A stretch of 42,220 nucleotides of DNA from an uncultured Pelagibacteraceae bacterium (GTDB lineage: Bacteria > Pseudomonadota > Alphaproteobacteria > Pelagibacterales > Pelagibacteraceae), in contig CABZKL010000009.1 in the NCBI GenBank assembly GCA_902526405.1, positions 1 to 42,220 on the forward strand, read 5' to 3'. Below are positions 35,213 to 42,220 of the stretch, one piece after another; within the stretch, counting starts at the first letter, position 1, and the number at the start of each line of letters is the position of its first letter. A program made the position numbers and the translations under genes. The notes beneath the pieces were generated by a model. It had not been told where the DNA came from, ran no database searches, and saw nothing but the letters and a program-made list of their open reading frames with translations.

Positions 35213-35945
35213 TTTTTACTTTAAAGGGAATTTTTCAAATATTTACAGAGAACCTCGCACGTCATCTGAGGTAACGTCTCAAATAATATACGGTGAAAAA
35301 TTTAAAATTTTTTCTAAAAATAAAAATTGGATAAAGATTAAGTCTACATATGACAATTATATTGGATACATTAAAAATAAACAATATATCAAAAATTATA
35401 ATCCAAAATATAAAGTAAATACATTAAAGGCAAAAATTTATATAAAACCTAATTCTGTCTCAAACAGCTACCTGCCACTAGGATCTAAATTAAGTTTAGA
35501 AAAAGAAAATAAGTTTTATATAAAAATTGACAAGAATAAGTGGATTAAAAAAAAAGATATTAAAGAAATTAATCACAAAGAAAAAAACTTTGTAGAATTT
35601 TTTTCAAAATTTCTTAATGTAAGTTATAAATGGGGTGGTAAGACTTATAAAGGTATTGATTGTTCAGCTTTATTACAAATTTTTTTTTATTATAACAATT
35701 TATTTTATCCAAGAGATACAAAAGATCAAATAAAGTATTCGGTGAAAAAAATATCAAAAAAATTTAAAAGGGGAGATATTATATTTTGGAAAGGTCATGT
35801 TGCCATTTGTTTAAACTCTAAACAATTGATTCACGCTTATGGTCCAAAAAAAAAAGTACTTATCATGCCAATAAAAGAGACAATTAAAAGAATACTTGAT
35901 ACAGCAAGTCTTGAAGTGAGAAAAATTTCTAAAATAAAATTTTAA
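35199..35945 (+). CDS. NlpC/P60 family peptidase with N-terminal SH3-like repeats
   Basis: A 248-residue cysteine peptidase with no signal peptide, so probably cytoplasmic. Two bacterial SH3-like segments come first (about residues 13-65 and 75-122), then the NlpC/P60 domain with C155 (GIDCSALLQ), H200 (WKGHVAICL) and H212 (IHAYGP) as the catalytic triad. Such enzymes of the YkfC type cut between D-Glu (or L-Ala-D-Glu) and diaminopimelate in cell-wall peptides. The first codons are TTG then GTG, with no ATG in reach; either could be the start. It overlaps the AmpG-like gene, and a single TTAA serves as its stop and that of tyrC. Confidence 0.88.
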   Translation: MVKNNFYFKGNFSNIYREPRTSSEVTSQIIYGEKFKIFSKNKNWIKIKSTYDNYIGYIKNKQYIKNYNPKYKVNTLKAKIYIKPNSVSNSYLPLGSKLSLEKENKFYIKIDKNKWIKKKDIKEINHKEKNFVEFFSKFLNVSYKWGGKTYKGIDCSALLQIFFYYNNLFYPRDTKDQIKYSVKKISKKFKRGDIIFWKGHVAICLNSKQLIHAYGPKKKVLIMPIKETIKRILDTASLEVRKISKIKF

Positions 35946-36838
35946 CTTCTACCAAAGTCAGGTTTGTTTATATCTTGTTTTAACCTAATAATTTTAGAAC
36001 GAACTCTTTTAGTTTGAATTAATTTTTTTAATATTGATTTATTGTTTTTTAAATTTATATCTTTTTTAAAGGATGTTAGATTTTTGATAAATAAATCAAT
36101 AGCTTTTGAAATGTTATTACTATTGTTAAAAAAAATATCTCTCCACATAATTTCATTTGAAGCTGCTATACGTGAAAAATCTCTAAGTCCTCCAGCACTA
36201 AACTTAATCAAATCGTAATTTTGTTTTTTTTCAAAATCTTGTGCTGATTTTACCAAATTATAGGCAATTAAATGGGGTAAATGGCTTGTTATAGAAAAAA
36301 TTCTATCATGTTTTTCAGGTGTCATAACGATAACTTTTGAACCCATTTTTTTCCAAAAATTATTTAAAATGTTCAAATATTTTTTTTTTGTATTTTTTTC
36401 TTTTATCAAAATACACCATCGATCTTGAAACATATTTTCCTTTCCATGCTCTGGGCCACTAACTTCAGAGCCTGCAATGGGATGACTTTGAGTCCAAGAT
36501 ATATTTTTTTTCAAAAATTTTTTTATAAGCTTCGAGGTCTCTACTTTAGATGATCCGATGTCTGTAATTAATGTTTTGGGAGTAATAAAATTATTTATCT
36601 TTAAGATTAAATTTTTGTATTCACTCATTGGAGTGCAAAAAATAATTAGATCATAATTAATTGCTCCTTTATCTAGATTATCAATAACAATACCTGGAAG
36701 CCTTAATTTCTTAATTTTTGAAACATTTGATTTTGATTTTTCATAAATGAATATTTTTTTAACAATTTTTTTTTTATGAATGCGTCTCAATAAAGAGGAT
36801 CCTAATAAACCACATCCAATAATTAAAATATTATTCAT
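35942..36838 (-). CDS. tyrC: Prephenate/arogenate dehydrogenase
   Basis: A 298-residue TyrA-family enzyme for the oxidative decarboxylation step of tyrosine biosynthesis. The N-terminal Rossmann motif is IIGCGLLGSS (5-14). The catalytic region has TDIGSSK and SHPIAGSEVSGPEHG with the conserved His, followed by TPEKHDRIFSITSHLPHLIAY. There is no ACT or chorismate mutase domain. It is cotranscribed after hisC with no gap between stop and start, a standard alphaproteobacterial pair. NAD versus NADP and prephenate versus arogenate cannot be decided here. Confidence 0.92.
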   Translation of the reverse strand: MNNILIIGCGLLGSSLLRRIHKKKIVKKIFIYEKSKSNVSKIKKLRLPGIVIDNLDKGAINYDLIIFCTPMSEYKNLILKINNFITPKTLITDIGSSKVETSKLIKKFLKKNISWTQSHPIAGSEVSGPEHGKENMFQDRWCILIKEKNTKKKYLNILNNFWKKMGSKVIVMTPEKHDRIFSITSHLPHLIAYNLVKSAQDFEKKQNYDLIKFSAGGLRDFSRIAASNEIMWRDIFFNNSNNISKAIDLFIKNLTSFKKDINLKNNKSILKKLIQTKRVRSKIIRLKQDINKPDFGRS

Positions 36839-37921
36839 TTAATTTAATATTCTTTTTACAGTATTCATAAATTTTAAATTTTCTTCCTTAGACCCTATGG
36901 TTAATCTTAATTTATTTTTAATACCATAGCCATCCTCTGTTGATCTTAAGATAACACCTTTTTGTTTCAATTTTTCATATAAATATTTCGCTGAAATTTT
37001 ACAATTATCAAAACTTAAAAATAGAAAATTTGCTGAAATTTTATTTGAAGAAATATCATAAACCTCAAGAAATTTTTTTAACTTTTTAGCATAATGTAAA
37101 TTATGCTTAACAGATCTACTTATAAATTTTGTATCTCTTAACGACGCAATAGCTGCAAGTTGTGCTACACCATTTACATTGAATGGTGGTTTAATCACAT
37201 TTAAAGCATCTATTATTTTTTTTGACCCATATCCCCAACCTACTCTTAAGGAAGCTAACCCAAACATTTTTGAAAATGTTCTTAATATAAAAACATTATC
37301 TTTATTTCTAAATAAATCTAAACCTGAAGTATAATCATTATTTTTCATATATTCTGAGTACGCATCATCAACCACTAGTAAAATATTTTTATTCATTTTA
37401 TTCCTTAGTTCTAATATTTCTTTTTTAGTCAAATAAGTTGCAGTTGGATTATTTGGGTTAGCAATAAATACTATTTTAGTTTTTCTCGTGATTTTTTTTA
37501 AAATCTCTCTAATTGACACTTTAAAATTTACCTCTTTTGCAAATAAAACTTTGGCACCTACAATTTTTGCATAAATTCTGTACATCAAAAAACTATATTC
37601 TGGAACTATTACCTCATCTTTTGGATTTAAATATAATTGACACAACATTTGAATTATCTCATCAGAACCTGCACCACAAATAATTTTATTAAAATCACAC
37701 TTATATTTTTTGGAAATTGCTTTTTTCAGATCTTGTGACTTTCCATCAGGATATTTATCCAAAATCATTTTTTTATTTGATATCAATTTCTTTGCCATTG
37801 GGCTGATCCCAAGAGCAGATTCGTTAGCTGAAAGTTTTATTACTTTTTTAAGCTTTTTGACCTTTGACTTGCCAGGTTTATAAGCTTCAATCTTAAATTT
37901 TTTAAATTTTGGAGTAAGCAT
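36839..37921 (-). CDS. hisC: Histidinol-phosphate / aromatic aminotransferase
   Basis: A fold-I PLP aminotransferase of 360 residues acting on histidinol phosphate and, next to tyrC, probably on aromatic 2-oxo acids. The conserved KLSANESALGISPMA, ANPNNPT, DDAYSEY and RTFSKMFGLASLRVGWG (PLP Lys in SK) motifs are intact. An upstream in-frame ATG at 38002 would add 27 residues, but that extension contains a good promoter for this gene (TTGTCT/TGTAAT) and overlaps the metX -35 box, and has no family similarity. The ATG at 37921 gives the natural MLTPKFKKFKIEAYKPGKS start. Confidence 0.92.
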   Translation of the reverse strand: MLTPKFKKFKIEAYKPGKSKVKKLKKVIKLSANESALGISPMAKKLISNKKMILDKYPDGKSQDLKKAISKKYKCDFNKIICGAGSDEIIQMLCQLYLNPKDEVIVPEYSFLMYRIYAKIVGAKVLFAKEVNFKVSIREILKKITRKTKIVFIANPNNPTATYLTKKEILELRNKMNKNILLVVDDAYSEYMKNNDYTSGLDLFRNKDNVFILRTFSKMFGLASLRVGWGYGSKKIIDALNVIKPPFNVNGVAQLAAIASLRDTKFISRSVKHNLHYAKKLKKFLEVYDISSNKISANFLFLSFDNCKISAKYLYEKLKQKGVILRSTEDGYGIKNKLRLTIGSKEENLKFMNTVKRILN

Positions 37922-37954
37922 TTTTTTTAATTTTATGAGCTCTTTATAGATAAA

Positions 37955-37983
37955 ATTACAAATTTTTATAGAGAATAAGACAA
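37955..37983 (-). promoter_or_regulatory. Promoter of hisC-tyrC
   Basis: On the minus strand TTGTCT (37983-37978) is followed after 17 bp by TGTAAT (37960-37955), placing the start near 37948, 27 bases before the preferred hisC ATG. It lies within the upstream in-frame extension of hisC, supporting the shorter protein. Confidence 0.5.
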
Positions 37984-37995
37984 TTTTTAAAAAAA

Positions 37996-38024
37996 TTGAC
38001 ATAATAAATAAGTTCTAGTACAAA
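37996..38024 (+). promoter_or_regulatory. Promoter of metX
   Basis: A perfect -35 TTGACA (37996-38001), 17 bp, and TACAAA as -10 (38019-38024). The predicted transcription start is at about 38031, exactly the first base of the SAM-II aptamer stem, so promoter and riboswitch support each other. Confidence 0.7.
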
Positions 38025-38030
38025 AATTAT

Positions 38031-38087
38031 GCGCTGATTTAACTGAATTGCGAGCGCTTAAAAAAAACCGCTAAAATAGTTTTTTTT
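38031..38087 (+). promoter_or_regulatory. SAM-II riboswitch with U-tract, upstream of metX
   Basis: The RNA closely resembles the marine metagenomic SAM-II aptamer whose structure is known. P1 is GCGCT (38031-38035) with AGCGC (38053-38057). The conserved TGATTTAAC loop (38036-38043 and next base) and the 3' GCTAAAA (38070-38076) are intact. The pseudoknot ends AACT (38041-38044) and AGTT (38078-38081) pair, where the reference RNA has AACC with a GG-containing end, a compensated change. Eight T (38080-38087) follow directly, suggesting termination when SAM is bound. It would turn off methionine synthesis genes metX and metW when SAM is plentiful. Confidence 0.92.
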
Positions 38088-38113
38088 CTCACAATTCAAA
38101 CATTAGCTTTATT

Positions 38114-39232
38114 ATGAATGCTGAGAATAATATTAAAACCTTGATAGTAAAAAAGCCATTAAAATTAGATTGTGGAAAAACTATTAATGAATTCCCAATT
38201 GCATATGAAACTTATGGTTCATTAAATAAAAATAAAGATAACGCTATTTTGGTTTTTCATGCATTAACAGGAGATCAATTTGTCACTGGCCAAAATCCAA
38301 TAACAAAGAAAGATGGTTGGTGGTCTTATGCAGTTGGTCCTGACAAGGCAATTGATACCAAAAAATATTTTGTTATTTGTGCAAATGTAATGGGTGGATG
38401 CATGGGCTCATTTGGGCCAAGCCATGAAGACCCTAGTACTGGTACTGCTTTTGGTGCAAATTTTCCAGTTATAACTATAAACGATATGGTAAATGCACAA
38501 TATAATTTGCTTGACCATTTTGGTATAGACAAACTTTTTTCAATCGCAGGTGGCTCAATGGGCGGTATGCAAGTACTACAGTTTATAAGTAATTTTCCTG
38601 ATAAAGCTAAAACTGTTATCCCGATTGCTTGTACCTCTAGTCACTCAGCACAAAATATTGCATTTAATGAATTAGGAAGACAGGCTATAGCGGCTGATAG
38701 TAATTGGAAAGGTGGGGGTTATTCTTCTGAAGATACAATCCCAAATAAAGGTTTGGCTGTTGCAAGAATGGCTGCACATATAACTTATCTTTCAAAAAAA
38801 GGCCTCCAAGAAAAATTTGGAAGAAAACTTCAAGAACGAGAAGATTTGAAATTTGGTTTTGATGCAGATTTTCAGATAGAAAGTTATTTAAGATATCAAG
38901 GTTCAGTATTTGTCGACAGATTCGATGCGAATAGCTATCTTTATATTACAAGAGCAATGGATTATTTTGACTTAGCAAAACAATACAAGGGTAATTTATC
39001 TGACGCTTTTAGAGCTACAAGAGCAAAGTTTTTTATAATATCATTTACATCTGACTGGCTTTATCCAACTCAAGAAAACAAAGACATTGTAATTGCCTTA
39101 AATTCTATTGGCGCAGATGTAGGTTTTGTTGAGATAGAGTCTGACAAAGGTCACGACTCCTTTTTATTAGATGTACCAGACTTTTTAAGTGCGCTTAAAA
39201 ACTTTTTAGATAAATCTTATACAGAAATTTAA
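38114..39232 (+). CDS. metX: Homoserine O-acyltransferase
   Basis: A 372-residue alpha/beta-hydrolase-fold enzyme that acylates homoserine, the entry step of methionine biosynthesis. The nucleophile S148 is in the elbow GGSMGGMQ, with D314 (TSDWLYP) and H347 (KGHDSFLLD) completing the triad. Homologues beside metW may use succinyl-CoA rather than acetyl-CoA, so the donor is open. There is no Shine-Dalgarno before the ATG. The SAM-II riboswitch controls it, and metW starts two bases after its stop. Confidence 0.95.
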   Translation: MNAENNIKTLIVKKPLKLDCGKTINEFPIAYETYGSLNKNKDNAILVFHALTGDQFVTGQNPITKKDGWWSYAVGPDKAIDTKKYFVICANVMGGCMGSFGPSHEDPSTGTAFGANFPVITINDMVNAQYNLLDHFGIDKLFSIAGGSMGGMQVLQFISNFPDKAKTVIPIACTSSHSAQNIAFNELGRQAIAADSNWKGGGYSSEDTIPNKGLAVARMAAHITYLSKKGLQEKFGRKLQEREDLKFGFDADFQIESYLRYQGSVFVDRFDANSYLYITRAMDYFDLAKQYKGNLSDAFRATRAKFFIISFTSDWLYPTQENKDIVIALNSIGADVGFVEIESDKGHDSFLLDVPDFLSALKNFLDKSYTEI

Positions 39233-39234
39233 TT

Positions 39235-39831
39235 ATGAAAAATGAATTTCAAGTAATAGCTGAATTAATTGAAAAAGATAAAAAAGTATTAGATGTAGGT
39301 TGTGGAGATGGAATTTTAATGCAGTTTTTAAAAAATAATAAAAATACTAATATTAGAGGACTGGAGATTTCAAAAAGTAAAGTACAAGAGTGTATTGCAA
39401 AAGGATTGACTGTCATTGAAGGAAATGCAGAAAAAGATCTAAAACAATTTCCAGATAAATCTTTCGAATATGTTGTTCTTAGTCAAACGCTTCAAGCTTT
39501 CTTAAATCCCGAGCTAGTTATAAACGAACTTTTAAGAGTTGGAAAAAAAGCAATTGTAACTATTCCAAACTTTGGTTATTGGAGAGTCAGACTTCATTTG
39601 CTCATAAAAGGGACAATGCCAATTACTAAGACATTACCAGATGAGTGGTACAATACTCCTAATATTCATATGTGTTCAATAAAGGATTTTTTTTACTTTG
39701 CAAAATCAAGAAACATCAAAATCTTTAAATCATTGGCTATAAACAATCAGAATGTTTCAATAGTAAATGATGGCAATTTAACAATTAAAAATTTTTTTGC
39801 AGATTTAGGAATATTTTTAATAGAGAAATAA
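39235..39831 (+). CDS. metW: Methionine biosynthesis protein MetW
   Basis: A 198-residue class I SAM-methyltransferase-like protein. Motif I is VLDVGCGDGIL (about residues 19-29), followed by IRGLEISKSKV and the LSQTLQAFLNP segment typical of MetW. It is required with MetX for the homoserine acylation step in several proteobacteria, apparently as a partner of MetX rather than as a methyltransferase. It lies between metX and gloB with gaps of two and one base. Confidence 0.95.
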   Translation: MKNEFQVIAELIEKDKKVLDVGCGDGILMQFLKNNKNTNIRGLEISKSKVQECIAKGLTVIEGNAEKDLKQFPDKSFEYVVLSQTLQAFLNPELVINELLRVGKKAIVTIPNFGYWRVRLHLLIKGTMPITKTLPDEWYNTPNIHMCSIKDFFYFAKSRNIKIFKSLAINNQNVSIVNDGNLTIKNFFADLGIFLIEK

Positions 39832-39832
39832 A

Positions 39833-40552
39833 ATGAAAGTAGAAATAATTTCATGTCTCCAAGATAATTATAGTTATTTAATTATAGATGAAACTAATAA
39901 TTTAGCTTGTATTGTTGACCCAAGCGAGGCCAGTCCAGTAATTGATTATCTAAAAAATAAAAATATTAATCTAAAATATATTTTAAATACTCATCATCAT
40001 TTTGATCATATTGGAGGTAATAAGGAATTAAAAAAAAAATATAATAGTATTGTTGTTGGCTTTAAACATGATTCAGAAAGAATTCCAGAAATTGATATCT
40101 GTCTTGAAGACAATGAAATATGGAAAAGTGATAATTTTGTAGCTAAAATAATTCATGTTCCTGGACATACTAAGGGTCATATTTGTTTTCATTTTTATAA
40201 AGATAAATTACTATTTACTGGAGATACTCTTTTTTCCCTTGGCTGTGGGAGAATTTTTGAAGGTACCTACGAACAAATGTTTAGTTCTTTAAATAAGATT
40301 AAAGCTATGCCTCTTGATACTCAAATTTATTGTGGTCACGAATATACTCTTAATAATTCAAAATTTTGTATCAAACATGATTCTGAAAATTTAAATCTTA
40401 AAAAAAAAATACAAAATATTCAAATAAAGTTAAAGAATAGCTTGCCCACAATTCCATCTACTCTTAAAGATGAATTGGATTGCAATATTTTTCTAAGAGC
40501 AAAAGATGTCAAAACCTTTTCAAAACTGCGAGATTTAAAGGACAATTTCTAG
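39833..40552 (+). CDS. gloB: Hydroxyacylglutathione hydrolase (glyoxalase II)
   Basis: A 239-residue metallo-beta-lactamase-fold enzyme that hydrolyses S-lactoylglutathione to lactate and glutathione. The metal-binding motif is THHHFDHIGG (53-62), with GHTKGHICFHF, FTGDTLFSLGCGRIFEGT and CGHEYT supplying the other ligands and glutathione contacts. It follows metW by one base; such metX-metW-gloB order is found in related alphaproteobacteria. It detoxifies methylglyoxal together with glyoxalase I (not in window). Confidence 0.94.
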   Translation: MKVEIISCLQDNYSYLIIDETNNLACIVDPSEASPVIDYLKNKNINLKYILNTHHHFDHIGGNKELKKKYNSIVVGFKHDSERIPEIDICLEDNEIWKSDNFVAKIIHVPGHTKGHICFHFYKDKLLFTGDTLFSLGCGRIFEGTYEQMFSSLNKIKAMPLDTQIYCGHEYTLNNSKFCIKHDSENLNLKKKIQNIQIKLKNSLPTIPSTLKDELDCNIFLRAKDVKTFSKLRDLKDNF

Positions 40553-40562
40553 TTAATTCGGC

Positions 40563-40590
40563 TTGACTAAAACTTAGCTACAACTATATT
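40563..40590 (+). promoter_or_regulatory. Promoter of rplU-rpmA-obgE
   Basis: TTGACT (40563-40568), 16 bp, TATATT (40585-40590). The predicted start near 40597 gives a leader of about 20 bases before the rplU ATG, without a clear Shine-Dalgarno. Confidence 0.6.
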
Positions 40591-40617
40591 GCGGATACTT
40601 AAATAAATATTCATACT

Positions 40618-41016
40618 ATGTCATATGCAGTTATAAAAACAGGTGGAAAACAATACAAAGTTAAGTCTGGAGAAATTCTTAAGGTAGAGAAGCTTCCAGA
40701 CTCAAAACCCGAAACAAAAATTGAATTTAATGAAATCCTAGCATATGGGGATGATAAATCTATTGAGGTCGGAGCTCCTCATGTAAGTGGTGCAAAAGTC
40801 GAAGCTGATTTAATTAAAAACAGTAAAAATAGAACCATACTAATTTTTAAAAAAAGAAGAAGACACAATTCAAGAAGAAAAAATGGACATCGACAAGAGT
40901 ATTCTATGATAAGAATAAATAAAATTTTTTCAAAAGATGGTAAAGTTTTATCTGAAGCTGAAAAAGTTTCTAAGAAGCCAAAAAAAGAAGAAACTAAAGA
41001 AGTGGTAAGTAAATAG
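40618..41016 (+). CDS. rplU: 50S ribosomal protein L21
   Basis: A 132-residue large-subunit protein that binds 23S rRNA. The N-terminal [20 protein letters not shown] is the L21 signature, and the [20 protein letters not shown] block is the conserved basic RNA-binding loop. A Lys/Glu-rich tail of about 25 residues extends beyond the E. coli length of 103, as is common in alphaproteobacteria. First gene of the rplU-rpmA-obgE unit, 13 bp before rpmA. Confidence 0.97.
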   Translation: MSYAVIKTGGKQYKVKSGEILKVEKLPDSKPETKIEFNEILAYGDDKSIEVGAPHVSGAKVEADLIKNSKNRTILIFKKRRRHNSRRKNGHRQEYSMIRINKIFSKDGKVLSEAEKVSKKPKKEETKEVVSK

Positions 41017-41029
41017 AACAAGGTAAATT

Positions 41030-41284
41030 ATGGCAACAAAAAAAGCAGGTGGATCATCAAGAAACGGACGAGATAGTGCCGGACGAAGATTGGGTGTTAA
41101 AAAATATGGTGGTGAAGCAGTAGTACCTGGTAACATAATTGTAAGACAAAGAGGAACTAAAATTTTTCCTGGTGAGAATGTAGGTATGGGTAAAGATCAT
41201 TCTATTTTTTCAGTGGTTAAAGGTAAAGTTGTATTCAAAAAATCAAAAGCAGATAGAACTTTCGTTTCAGTAAAACCCAATTAA
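41030..41284 (+). CDS. rpmA: 50S ribosomal protein L27
   Basis: An 84-residue protein whose N-terminus reaches the peptidyl-transferase centre. The conserved start [20 protein letters not shown] is present without the cleaved extension seen in Firmicutes. [24 protein letters not shown] and [15 protein letters not shown] follow. Located between rplU and obgE in the standard bacterial order. Confidence 0.97.
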   Translation: MATKKAGGSSRNGRDSAGRRLGVKKYGGEAVVPGNIIVRQRGTKIFPGENVGMGKDHSIFSVVKGKVVFKKSKADRTFVSVKPN

Positions 41285-41287
41285 TAG

Positions 41288-42220
<933 letters not shown>

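Noticed and set aside
38091..38113. Sequence between the SAM-II T-run and metX examined for a second, tandem SAM-V aptamer as found in some marine bacteria.
   Set aside because: Only about 23 bases remain, too short for a SAM-V fold, and the conserved SAM-V segments are missing.

Overview
The window looks like a chromosome segment of a SAR11-type alphaproteobacterium (Candidatus Pelagibacter or a close relative). The base composition is very AT-rich (about 30% GC by eye, not computed). Genes are packed on both strands with gaps mostly under 100 bp, and neighbours often overlap by a few bases, even tail to tail. The gene set is alphaproteobacterial: ChvG/ChvI, RegA, class I lysyl-tRNA synthetase, hisC-tyrC next to metX-metW, and a SAM-II riboswitch on metX that closely resembles the marine metagenomic SAM-II RNA. 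I see no tRNA, rRNA, CRISPR array, IS element or prophage, and no stretch over 300 bp without a gene. The last gene (obgE) runs off the right edge.

Layout. 1-900: a small heat-shock protein and a small lipoprotein, converging on a hairpin terminator. 1000-6600: a complete BMP-type ABC importer (ATPase, two permeases, periplasmic binding protein) ending at a strong bidirectional terminator, facing a purine-type phosphoribosyltransferase; together they suggest nucleoside or nucleobase salvage. 6260-9350: DUF1330 protein, AlkA-like glycosylase, EamA transporter, MsrA and a mercaptopyruvate sulfurtransferase. 9350-13400: an RND transporter with an adaptor that lacks the usual alpha-hairpin. 13400-16850: a lytic-transglycosylase-like lipoprotein, GpmA, a MurU/AmgK-like pair for cell-wall sugar recycling, and TsaE. 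16830-24440: AhcY, the ChvG/ChvI two-component pair, PolA, BioY and RegA.

24600-28780 is a four-gene polyamine cassette: an ornithine-decarboxylase-like enzyme, a deoxyhypusine-synthase-like enzyme (probably making homospermidine, since bacteria lack eIF5A), N-carbamoylputrescine amidase and agmatine deiminase. 28780-32310: queuosine-precursor transporter, L28, PyrD and LysK. 32400-35950: TrkH, an AmpG-like permease and a signal-peptide-less NlpC/P60 peptidase, a likely muropeptide uptake and digestion pair. 35940-40550: TyrC, HisC, then divergently metX-metW-gloB under the SAM-II riboswitch. 40560 to the end: the ribosomal operon rplU-rpmA-obgE.

The genome is ordinary for its group. The points most worth a second look are the hairpin-less RND adaptor, the mixed polyamine cassette with its hairpin leader, the compact promoter/SAM-II/U-tract unit before metX, the split muropeptide-recycling set, and convergent genes that share a single TTAA as both stop codons.
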